A stretch of DNA of 7,722 nucleotides, from positions 1-7,722 of the forward strand of contig JAHIHE010000097.1 in assembly GCA_018899995.1 (NCBI GenBank). Direction: 5' to 3'. The DNA is from Patescibacteria group bacterium (GTDB taxonomy: Bacteria; Patescibacteriota; Minisyncoccia; JAHIHE01). Numbering within the stretch: the stretch's first letter is position 1; the number at the start of each line of letters is the position of its first letter. A program made the translations under genes and the position numbers. Shown here piece after piece: positions 1 to 5,113 of this stretch. A model generated the notes under the pieces. That model saw nothing but the letters and a program-made list of their open reading frames with translations, was not told the origin of the DNA and made no database searches.

Positions 1-177
1 GCCCTTTAATCCTTCCTTATTTCGCTCGCGTTCCATTTGCTCCGCGATGCCTTTTATATCTTCCTTTTTTATCTCCACTTCAAACTTTTTTTCTTGGTTA
101 GTGTCCCGAATATCTGAAACAGGAGCTTTAAACTCCCTATCCTCTTTTTTTAATCCTTCCTCGTTTTCTATTGGCAT
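1..177 (-). CDS. Charged hypothetical protein, N-terminal part only (runs off the left edge)
   Basis: The product is not recognised. Fifty-nine codons are open from an ATG at 177 to the window edge, so the C-terminus is missing. The visible part begins MPIENEEGLKKED and is very rich in Glu, Lys, Asp and Arg, with no signal peptide or membrane segment. This suggests a soluble, perhaps partly helical or disordered N-terminus. A 13-nt direct repeat (5-17 and 149-161 on the plus strand) encodes EGLK twice, giving a loosely repeated pattern (IENEEGLK and RNKEGLK). The ATG is supported by AAAGGA seven bases upstream. It is codirectional with the sugar genes but separated from them by 216 bp of palindromes, so there is no evidence that it belongs to their pathway. 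Translation is likely real because of the ribosome-binding site; no function can be given. Confidence 0.6.
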   Translation of the reverse strand, partial: MPIENEEGLKKEDREFKAPVSDIRDTNQEKKFEVEIKKEDIKGIAEQMERERNKEGLKG

Positions 178-184
178 ATTTTTA

Positions 185-190
185 TCCTTT
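185..190 (-). promoter_or_regulatory. Shine-Dalgarno site for the left-edge gene
   Basis: AAAGGA reads on the minus strand with a seven-base spacer to the ATG at 177. It fixes the start of the partial gene. It stands out because none of the five sugar genes in the window has a comparable site. Confidence 0.55.
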
Positions 191-220
191 TCCGCCTGCG
201 GCGGATCCGCCACAGGCGGA
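191..220. repeat. 30-bp GC-rich near-perfect palindrome
   Basis: The arms TCCGCCTG and CAGGCGGA flank a core centred on GGATCC. The whole 30 bp equals its reverse complement except for one mismatched pair (C199/A212). It is strongly GC-rich in an AT-rich surrounding. It sits directly upstream of the ribosome-binding site of the left-edge gene, so in that transcript it would fold into a stable hairpin touching the start region. GC-rich units of this kind are, from memory, dispersed in many Patescibacteria genomes; copy number here is unknown. Confidence 0.75.
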
Positions 221-250
221 CTTAAAATTAATTATTATTTTTTATTTTTG

Positions 251-288
251 TATAGCGTACTTCTGACGGCCGTCAGAATTACGCTATA
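251..288. repeat. 38-bp near-perfect palindrome
   Basis: The arms TATAGCGTA and TACGCTATA enclose TTCTGACGG/CCGTCAGAA centred on GGCC. Only one pair of the 38 bp mismatches (C260/T279). With no loop it is either a cruciform or hairpin-forming repeat or a large dyad protein-binding site. It lies 30 bp from the 30-bp palindrome at 191-220 and differs from it in sequence. Confidence 0.75.
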
Positions 289-313
289 GTAACCTCTGAA
301 AAACACCGTATTT

Positions 314-337
314 GTCATCCCGAACTTGTTCCAGGAG
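314..337. repeat. Fragment resembling a GTCATCCCGAACTTGTT dispersed repeat
   Basis: The stretch GTCATCCCGAACTTGTTCC resembles one half of the widespread bacterial intergenic repeat reading GTCATCC-GAACTTG-TTC-GGAT. The matching second half is not present here, so this would be a decayed or half copy. The assignment is from recalled repeat consensus, not from a comparison. Confidence 0.35.
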
Positions 338-352
338 ACCAATTGAGTATTT

Positions 353-369
353 AAACCTACTTTAGGTTT
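353..369. repeat. 7-bp stem, 3-nt loop hairpin downstream of the left GT4 gene
   Basis: AAACCTA and TAGGTTT pair perfectly around CTT, 24 bp beyond the stop codon of the glycosyltransferase at 394. It could end that transcript, but no T-run follows the stem on the minus strand, so it does not qualify as a standard intrinsic terminator. Confidence 0.3.
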
Positions 370-393
370 TAAAAAGATAATTTTGACAGTTTT

Positions 394-1539
394 TCAGTGG
401 TTCCTTAATATTTTTTCGTAAACTTTCTCATAGTCGTCAGCCATTCTTGCGGCGGTAAAATTCTTGTCAAAACTTTCGCGGCAAATTCTTCTGTCTATCT
501 GACCGGCTTTTTCCATAGCTTGGGCCAGCCCCTTGATGTTTACCCTGCCGCTTTTATAAAACGGCGGAACGACAAATCCTGTTTTGCCGTCTTCCACTAT
601 TTCGCTCACCGCTCCGCGGTCAAAAGCGATTACCGGAGTGCCGCAAGCTAATGCCTCTATCATCACCAAACCAAACGGCTCTTCCCATTCTATTGGGTAA
701 AGCAGGGCTTTTGCGTTGCCAAAAAATTCCGGTTTCTGCTTTTGATTTATTTCACCAATATACCGTATTTTTTTATTTAGCCGGGGTTTTATCCGGCTTT
801 TGAAAAAATCCAATACGGCTTCATCTATTCTTCCTGCGATATCAAGACGCGCGCCCAATTTTTCTGCGGCAAGAATCGCGTTATACACGCCTTTCACCTT
901 GTCAATTCTGGCAATCCAAATAAACTTATTCTCGGGATTTGAATTAAATTTATATTTTTCGGGATTAATGCCGTTATAGACATTAGCCACGAAATTCAAT
1001 TTTACCATATCATTTTCCCGCTGTTTCAGGCTGATTGAAACGAAGTTGTGCCTGCGGTAATGGCGATAAACAAAAATCCTGCCGGCAGTTTTCCTGGAAG
1101 CGTACATATTATTATGCATTGTGCTCACAACCGGCGTTTTAATAAACGGAATGAAAAATTGATCATACAAATCGATATGTGAATGGATTATATCAAACTC
1201 GCCCGCTCTTTTGAAGGCCTGGGCGACGTTAAAGATGTCGTACGAAACGTCTTTCCATGGAATACCATCTTTTAGCAGCGCTCTGGGATAAATCGAAACG
1301 AGCTTGGCGGAAGTTTTAGAGTCACCGCTGGCGAATAGAGTTATATCGTGACCGCGGCGCGCCAGTTCCTCAACCAAAGAGGCAATAACCAATTCCGTTC
1401 CGCCGTATTTTTCCGGAGGCACCGACACCCACATCGGAGCGATTTGCGCGATTCTAAGTTTTCTCACCCCGTTAGAAGTCAGTTTATTAGACACAGTTTT
1501 TACCCCGTTTAGAAATTTTACATTACTTTGATTTACCAT
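394..1539 (-). CDS. GT4-family glycosyltransferase, paralogue of the one at 5114-6226
   Basis: This is a GT-B fold, retaining glycosyltransferase of family GT4, expected to transfer a sugar from a nucleotide donor in the cytoplasm; donor and acceptor cannot be read from the sequence. Numbered from the ATG at 1539 (381 aa), the N-terminal lobe has KLRIAQ (27-32), the glycine loop YGGTE (45-49), RRGHDITLFASGDS (61-74) and HSHID (119-123). The C-terminal lobe has RIDKVKG (211-217) and the family's E-x7-E donor motif in EPFGLVMIE (287-295), followed by CGTPVIAFDRG. There is no signal peptide or membrane span. The start is uncertain: the frame extends to a TTG at 1593 (399 aa), and conserved homology begins only near a GTG at 1467. 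None of these starts has a ribosome-binding site. ATG was chosen as the likelier codon. The first residues are encoded by repeat DNA. The stop is TGA. A candidate promoter lies at 1652-1678. Confidence 0.88.
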   Translation of the reverse strand: MVNQSNVKFLNGVKTVSNKLTSNGVRKLRIAQIAPMWVSVPPEKYGGTELVIASLVEELARRGHDITLFASGDSKTSAKLVSIYPRALLKDGIPWKDVSYDIFNVAQAFKRAGEFDIIHSHIDLYDQFFIPFIKTPVVSTMHNNMYASRKTAGRIFVYRHYRRHNFVSISLKQRENDMVKLNFVANVYNGINPEKYKFNSNPENKFIWIARIDKVKGVYNAILAAEKLGARLDIAGRIDEAVLDFFKSRIKPRLNKKIRYIGEINQKQKPEFFGNAKALLYPIEWEEPFGLVMIEALACGTPVIAFDRGAVSEIVEDGKTGFVVPPFYKSGRVNIKGLAQAMEKAGQIDRRICRESFDKNFTAARMADDYEKVYEKILRNH

Positions 1540-1651
1540 AAAATTTAGGCAATTTGAAATAGACAATATATTCCAAAAATAGTTTGTTCTCAAAAATTTC
1601 TAACGGGGTTTATTGTGGAATAATCAGTTTTCATTAGTTATTGCATTATTT

Positions 1652-1678
1652 ATTATACTAAATAAAAATTTTTTTCAA
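1652..1678 (-). promoter_or_regulatory. Candidate sigma-70-type promoter for the left GT4 gene
   Basis: On the minus strand a perfect -10 TATAAT (1657-1652) follows a -35-like TTGAAA (1678-1673) with a short 15-bp spacer. Transcription would start near 1645, about 105 nt before the ATG at 1539 and 50 nt before the TTG at 1593. The -35 lies within an AT-only hairpin. It would let the glycosyltransferase be transcribed independently of the GT20 gene upstream. Confidence 0.45.
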
Positions 1679-1689
1679 AAATTTTTATT
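1661..1689. repeat. AT-only hairpin with a perfect 13-bp stem
   Basis: AATAAAAATTTTT (1661-1673) and AAAAATTTTTATT (1677-1689) pair perfectly around TTC. It lies about 33 bp beyond the stop codon of the GT20 gene. Transcribed RNA would form an A/U-only stem, a poor terminator by itself, but the position between two codirectional genes suggests a weak terminator or a DNA-bending/promoter-associated site. Confidence 0.5.
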
Positions 1690-1721
1690 CCAGACTTCTA
1701 ACGGGGCTCATTTTTTTCTTT

Positions 1722-3191
1722 TTAAATTGGCTTTAAATTGGACAATTCCAAAATAAATTTAGACGCCCATCGGTAAACATTTTTTTCTTTGACTATTTCT
1801 TTCATTTTATTCATCCTTTCGGCGCGCTCTTTCAATGGCATTTCTAAAGCCAACTTTATTGCGTCGGCCATCTGCTCTATGTCATAGGGATTGATTAAAA
1901 TGGCGTCGCTCAATTCTCTCGCCGTACCGGTGAATCTGGAAAGAATAAGCATTCCTTTTTCGAGATTGGCAGCCGCGATAAATTCTTTTGCCACGATATT
2001 CATCCCGTCGTCCAAAGAATTTACCATGCATATATCAGCATTCTTATAAAAAGGTATAAGCTCTTCTATGCTAAAAATATCTTCTGTGATGTTGATGGGA
2101 TACCAGGAGTTTGAATAATATTTCCAATTGATTTTTTCCACTAAGTTTTTAATGTCTTTCAGCAAGTTTTGATAAACCGGAATGCGCATCCTTGACTGTG
2201 GAGCGATTCCCAAATAAACAAATTTTTTCTGATACTCGGGATATTTTTCTAAAAATCTGTCTATCGCTTTAATCCTTTCAATTGTTCCTTTAATATAATC
2301 CACTCTTTCCACACTAAGACAAAGATATTTATAATTACTCCTGATGTATTTTTGCGTGAGTAGTTTCCGATCTTTCCTGCTGCGATTAGCCAAAGACGCG
2401 ATTAACTCATAATCAATGCCAATCGGAAATGGTTTCACTATAATATTGTGTTCTTTGTAAGAAACTTTTGCCGCCTCGTGATCAATATTTGCTTCCAGCT
2501 CTTTGTTGATAGTATTAAAAAAATTGCCACAGTAATAACTTAAATGAAACCCCAGCAAATCATTGGACAGCAGTCCTTCTAAAATTTCCTTTTTCCATGG
2601 ACAAATTCTGAAAATTTCCGCCGCGGGCCAGGGCGTATGCCAAAATTGCGCCACAATGAGGTCTGGCCTTTTTGCTTTAAGGAATTTCGCGACCATGGCA
2701 AAATGATAATCCTGGATCCAGACAAAAGCCTTGCCAGTCCCTATTTTTTGCAAAATGGCATTGGCAAATTTTTCATTGACTTTTTTGTAGCAGTCCCATT
2801 CGGCTTGGCTGAAATTAGGCCGCACGTGCGCCAGGTGACAAAGTGGCCATAAAGTATTGTTGCTAAAACCCGCGTAATAGCAATCTATTTCATTCTTGCT
2901 AAGCCAAATCCTTTTAAGGGTATATCGCGGATTTTCCGGAGGAACCATTATTTCATCATTTTTATCAACCGTTTGTTTGTCCGCGTCTCCGCTGCCATGC
3001 GCGATCCAAACACCTTTCGTTACCCGCATAATATAATCAAGCGGCGTAACGGCTCCGCTCACTGCCCGGAGGCACTTTATCTTTTGCCCGCTGTAAATAT
3101 GGCTGTACGGCTCGCGATTGGAAACCACGATAAATAAGTGATCTTTAAGCCTGTCTTTTATAACCTCTTTAAGAGATTCTTTTGTCCACAT
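1722..3191 (-). CDS. otsA: GT20 glycosyltransferase, trehalose-6-phosphate synthase-like (SNREPY subfamily)
   Basis: The family makes trehalose-6-phosphate from a nucleotide-activated glucose and glucose-6-phosphate in the cytoplasm. The 489-aa protein is slightly longer than E. coli OtsA (474) and covers the whole GT-B fold, with no fused phosphatase domain. Residues matching the OtsA active site include R26 (SNREPY), Y106 and W115 (YYAGFSNNTLWPL), D161 (WIQDYH), H185 (FWHTPWP), R296 and K301 (VERVDYIKG), R334 (IAPQSR), D395 (DDGMN) and E403 (AKEF). Two departures matter. The OtsA loop SAGGL is replaced by VSGAVTPL (44-51), and RDGMN is DDGMN (394-398). SNREPY also resembles the HREPY start of cyanobacterial glucosylglycerol-phosphate synthase, so the acceptor could differ. 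The ATG at 3191 has no ribosome-binding site but starts just before the conserved domain. A trehalase lies immediately upstream, which favours a trehalose role; no OtsB-like phosphatase is in view. Confidence 0.85.
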   Translation of the reverse strand: MWTKESLKEVIKDRLKDHLFIVVSNREPYSHIYSGQKIKCLRAVSGAVTPLDYIMRVTKGVWIAHGSGDADKQTVDKNDEIMVPPENPRYTLKRIWLSKNEIDCYYAGFSNNTLWPLCHLAHVRPNFSQAEWDCYKKVNEKFANAILQKIGTGKAFVWIQDYHFAMVAKFLKAKRPDLIVAQFWHTPWPAAEIFRICPWKKEILEGLLSNDLLGFHLSYYCGNFFNTINKELEANIDHEAAKVSYKEHNIIVKPFPIGIDYELIASLANRSRKDRKLLTQKYIRSNYKYLCLSVERVDYIKGTIERIKAIDRFLEKYPEYQKKFVYLGIAPQSRMRIPVYQNLLKDIKNLVEKINWKYYSNSWYPINITEDIFSIEELIPFYKNADICMVNSLDDGMNIVAKEFIAAANLEKGMLILSRFTGTARELSDAILINPYDIEQMADAIKLALEMPLKERAERMNKMKEIVKEKNVYRWASKFILELSNLKPI

Positions 3192-3283
3192 AATAATTAT
3201 TTTATAATCGCTTAATTAAAAATAATTTTATTCATACTGTACATACTTACTAAACGCTTTTAAATGTCCATTAACTCAAAAAT

Positions 3284-3310
3284 CAAAGACCAAAGACCAA
3301 AGACCAAAAC
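3284..3310. repeat. Tandem repeat of CAAAGAC, about 3.9 copies
   Basis: Three exact 7-bp units (3284-3290, 3291-3297, 3298-3304) are followed by a partial CAAAAC (3305-3310). It is a short simple tandem array in a non-coding gap, too short and without spacers to be a CRISPR. Confidence 0.75.
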
Positions 3311-3334
3311 TACAGATTAAAAACATTTAGATTT

Positions 3335-3428
3335 AAATCCAAATGTCAAAATCCAAATGTCAATTCAATGTCAAATTCTTGAATGCCAAATTATTTATTT
3401 TTGTCATTTGGATTTGATTTGACATTTG
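3335..3428. repeat. Inverted repeat of AAATCCAAATG / CAAATGTCAAA words
   Basis: AAATCCAAATG (3335-3345) is inverted at 3405-3415, and CAAATGTCAAA (3340-3350) is inverted at 3418-3428. AATCCAAATGTCAA also recurs directly at 3350-3363. The arrangement can form an imperfect hairpin of about 95 nt. Similar words (TTTGTCATT, TTTGACATTTG, ATTTGGCATT) occur between the trehalase and right GT4 genes at 5022-5080, so a family of related repeats is present. Confidence 0.6.
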
Positions 3429-3506
3429 AAATTTGGGTTTTGGAATTATTTAAAAGTTTTAAACTTTTTGCTTTGTGGTTTTGGTATTTGATTTTTGCTT
3501 TTTGGT

Positions 3507-4814
3507 TTAAATTTTGTAGATTTCTTTTATAAACGCCTCCATCACCGCATTGGTCCAGCCAAAACCCGATTGATTAGGGTAACGATCAAACGGCGCTTCT
3601 GTTTCTTCTGTTTTGCCATTGTATTTTTCCCAAATTTTGCCGGTTTTTCTCCAATTTTCGCAAACTAGCGCTATAAAATTTTTTTTGACCCTCTCCGCTT
3701 CTTTTATGTAACCGTAGCGTTCCAGTCCTTTGGCAGCGATATACTGCAACGGCGCCCAAATAATCGGATAGTTCCACTGACGATCAGAACACCCGTAATC
3801 CCTGTCGCAAGCCGCAAGCCCGCCTTTGGTTTGAAATAATTTTAAGTTACTTTTTAGCGCCTCTGCTTGTTTTCCATCGGCCAACCCGACAAACATCGTT
3901 TGATAACTTGCTAAGGATTTTATTTTTTTCCTTTTGCCAATTTTGAAATTATAATCAAAAAATAATCCATCTTTCTCGTCCCACATCATTTTGTTTATTT
4001 TTCCTTTTCTTTTTACCGCTTTTTTTCGCCATCTTGCCGCCTCTTCGCGCTTTCCCAAAATCTCGGCAAATTTCTCAAAATCATTTTCATATTGGTATAA
4101 ATTGCAATTTAAATCAACCGGCAAAAGATCGTGAATATCCTTATCGTCAAATCTTGGCGACATATCCCAAGAAGCCTCGGCGCGGGATTTATAAGTATGT
4201 GTTTTCTTGTAATCGCCTATCGCTTTATTGCCGCTTTCGTCATAAAAACGGCTTAAGCCAGTCGGCGTTAAATGAAACCTATTCATCCAGTATTCATTAT
4301 ACTCTTTTTTTGCTGTTTTAAAAGCTTGTTCCAACCATTTTTTATCCTTAGAAAACTTTACTAAACAATCCTGCTTGGTCTTGCCGCTAATAACTTTCAC
4401 ACCGGCAATATTGGTGCGGGGGTAAACATCCTTAATCATCAACGCCAAATACGGCAACTGAGATCGTGTAGCCCACCGCGCTTTATTGGCATTTAAAACT
4501 TTACTGTATTTTTCCACCTCATACAAGCAATTATCAACAATGCCCTTTATCAGTTCCCGCCGATTTCCTTCGGTTTTTAATCCCTGAATAATAAAGTAAC
4601 TATCCCAATAAAACATTGTGCTGAACCTTTCCTTGTTCGGGACAACATAATCGTTTGGTAAATATAAAATTTCATCGGGATCATTGCCGATTTCTTGCGC
4701 GCCGCCGCGAGAGTTATAAATCAAATCATCCCATTTTCTTTCAATAAACTCCAAAAGCTCTTTTACTTGTTCGCGAGTTATTTCTTTTTCAAAATTATTT
4801 TCAATGTTTTCCAT
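3507..4814 (-). CDS. GH37 trehalase, cytoplasmic
   Basis: The enzyme hydrolyses alpha,alpha-trehalose to two glucoses with inversion. The 435-aa protein lacks a signal peptide, so it acts in the cytoplasm. It is shorter than E. coli TreA/TreF (about 550-565), mostly because the N-terminus begins just ahead of the conserved barrel. It carries the first trehalase signature in degenerate form (RF at 63-64, YWDSY at 69-73) and the second as RQWNYPIIWAPLQ (345-357). The general acid matches D217 in EASWDMSPRF (213-222) and the general base matches E396 in IWEKYN (394-399), equivalent to D312 and E496 of E. coli TreA. SGFGWTNAV (416-424) is also kept. The glycine-rich loop GGGGEY before that motif is replaced by PFDRY, an odd change near the active-site lid. 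The ATG at 4814 has no ribosome-binding site; a promoter lies about 30 bp upstream. The neighbouring GT20 gene suggests a synthesis and turnover pair. Confidence 0.88.
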   Translation of the reverse strand: MENIENNFEKEITREQVKELLEFIERKWDDLIYNSRGGAQEIGNDPDEILYLPNDYVVPNKERFSTMFYWDSYFIIQGLKTEGNRRELIKGIVDNCLYEVEKYSKVLNANKARWATRSQLPYLALMIKDVYPRTNIAGVKVISGKTKQDCLVKFSKDKKWLEQAFKTAKKEYNEYWMNRFHLTPTGLSRFYDESGNKAIGDYKKTHTYKSRAEASWDMSPRFDDKDIHDLLPVDLNCNLYQYENDFEKFAEILGKREEAARWRKKAVKRKGKINKMMWDEKDGLFFDYNFKIGKRKKIKSLASYQTMFVGLADGKQAEALKSNLKLFQTKGGLAACDRDYGCSDRQWNYPIIWAPLQYIAAKGLERYGYIKEAERVKKNFIALVCENWRKTGKIWEKYNGKTEETEAPFDRYPNQSGFGWTNAVMEAFIKEIYKI

Positions 4815-4842
4815 ATATATTTCAGATTTAAATTCTTCACCA

Positions 4843-4871
4843 AATATAAATTAAGCCTTCGGCGCTTTCAA
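4843..4871 (-). promoter_or_regulatory. Candidate sigma-70-type promoter for the trehalase
   Basis: On the minus strand TTGAAA (4871-4866) and TATATT (4848-4843) are separated by exactly 17 bp. Transcription would begin near 4836, leaving a leader of about 22 nt before the ATG at 4814 with no Shine-Dalgarno sequence. It lies between the gene and the MITE-like element, so the trehalase can be expressed on its own. Confidence 0.5.
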
Positions 4872-4893
4872 ACTGATAGAAAACCTCCGCAAC

Positions 4894-4981
4894 TGTCATT
4901 GCGAGGGAGTAGCAACGACCGAAGCAATCTATAGCCGAAACCTGAGATTGCTTCGCCCTGAGTACGGGGCTCGCAATGACA
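4894..4981. repeat. 88-bp MITE-like palindromic element
   Basis: Terminal inverted repeats TGTCATTGCGAG (4894-4905) and CTCGCAATGACA (4970-4981) match perfectly over 12 bp. An internal stem CGAAGCAATCT (4920-4930) / AGATTGCTTCG (4945-4955) matches perfectly over 11 bp around a 14-nt loop. The pattern GTCATTGCGAG...GAAGCAATCT resembles a well-known dispersed bacterial intergenic repeat with no coding capacity. The internal stem would also form a strong RNA hairpin between the right GT4 gene and the trehalase and may limit read-through. It has no target-site duplication that can be recognised with confidence. Confidence 0.75.
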
Positions 4982-5021
4982 AATAATGACAATATTGAAA
5001 TTCCTTAGCGATAAATTAACA

Positions 5022-5080
5022 TTTTGTCATTTTAACTTTAACATTGCTTTGACATTTGTAATTTGTCATTTGGCATTAAT
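5022..5080. repeat. TTTGTCATT / TTTGACATTTG repeat cluster
   Basis: The words TTTTGTCATTTT, CTTTGACATTTG, ATTTGTCATTTGGCATT follow one another over 59 bp. The same words occur, partly inverted, in the gap at 3335-3430, including ATTTGGCATT here and its complement AATGCCAAAT there. Both gaps flank the trehalase. No gene or promoter is evident in 4982-5113. Confidence 0.5.
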
Positions 5081-5113
5081 AATAATCTTAATAATTATTC
5101 ATTCACTGTTATT

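Larger units (their letters stand above)
1467..1706. repeat. Nested inverted repeat built from TTCTAACGGGG units
   Basis: Four copies of a TTCTAACGGGG unit form two nested inverted pairs. The outer arms 1467-1480 and 1693-1706 are a perfect 14-bp match (GACTTCTAACGGGG). The inner arms 1502-1519 and 1592-1609 match over 17 bp with one extra T (AAATTTCTAACGGGGT). Each arm pairs best with its own partner because the flanking bases (GAC or AAAT) differ between pairs. The element encloses the candidate promoter of the left GT4 gene and all of its possible ATG/TTG starts. It ends exactly at the GTG where homology to other GT4 enzymes begins. A degenerate copy (TTTCTAACAGGG) is inside the start of the second GT4 gene at about 6203-6214. 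Confidence 0.7.
3192..3506. other. 315-bp intergenic region filled with degenerate repeats
   Basis: No gene is visible here. The stretch is very AT-rich and low in complexity. Reading from the trehalase side it holds CAAAnnCAAA-like words (3470-3506), the odd palindrome AAAAGTTT-T-AAACTTTT (3452-3468), an inverted repeat of CAAATGTCAAA words (3335-3428) and a 7-bp tandem repeat (3284-3310). The words at the two ends are roughly complementary (CAAAGACCAAA-like against TTTGGTATTTG-like), so the whole region could fold back on itself. No convincing promoter for the GT20 gene was found; only a TATAAA (3206-3201, minus) lies close to its start, without a -35. Confidence 0.6.

Noticed and set aside
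47..289. Plus-strand open frame of 80 codons at the left edge
   Set aside because: It runs antisense through the left-edge gene and across both palindromes, has no ribosome-binding site and encodes low-complexity Phe/Ser-rich sequence.
353..369. Intrinsic terminator after the left GT4 gene
   Set aside because: The stem is AT-rich and no T-run follows on the minus strand, so it was recorded only as a hairpin.
394..1539. The left GT4 enzyme as a trehalose glycosyltransferring synthase (TreT)
   Set aside because: It shares the GT4 fold, but no feature specific to TreT could be identified; the trehalose context alone is not enough.
3284..3310. Tandem CAAAGAC units as a CRISPR array
   Set aside because: The units are 7 bp with no spacers between them; this is a simple tandem repeat.
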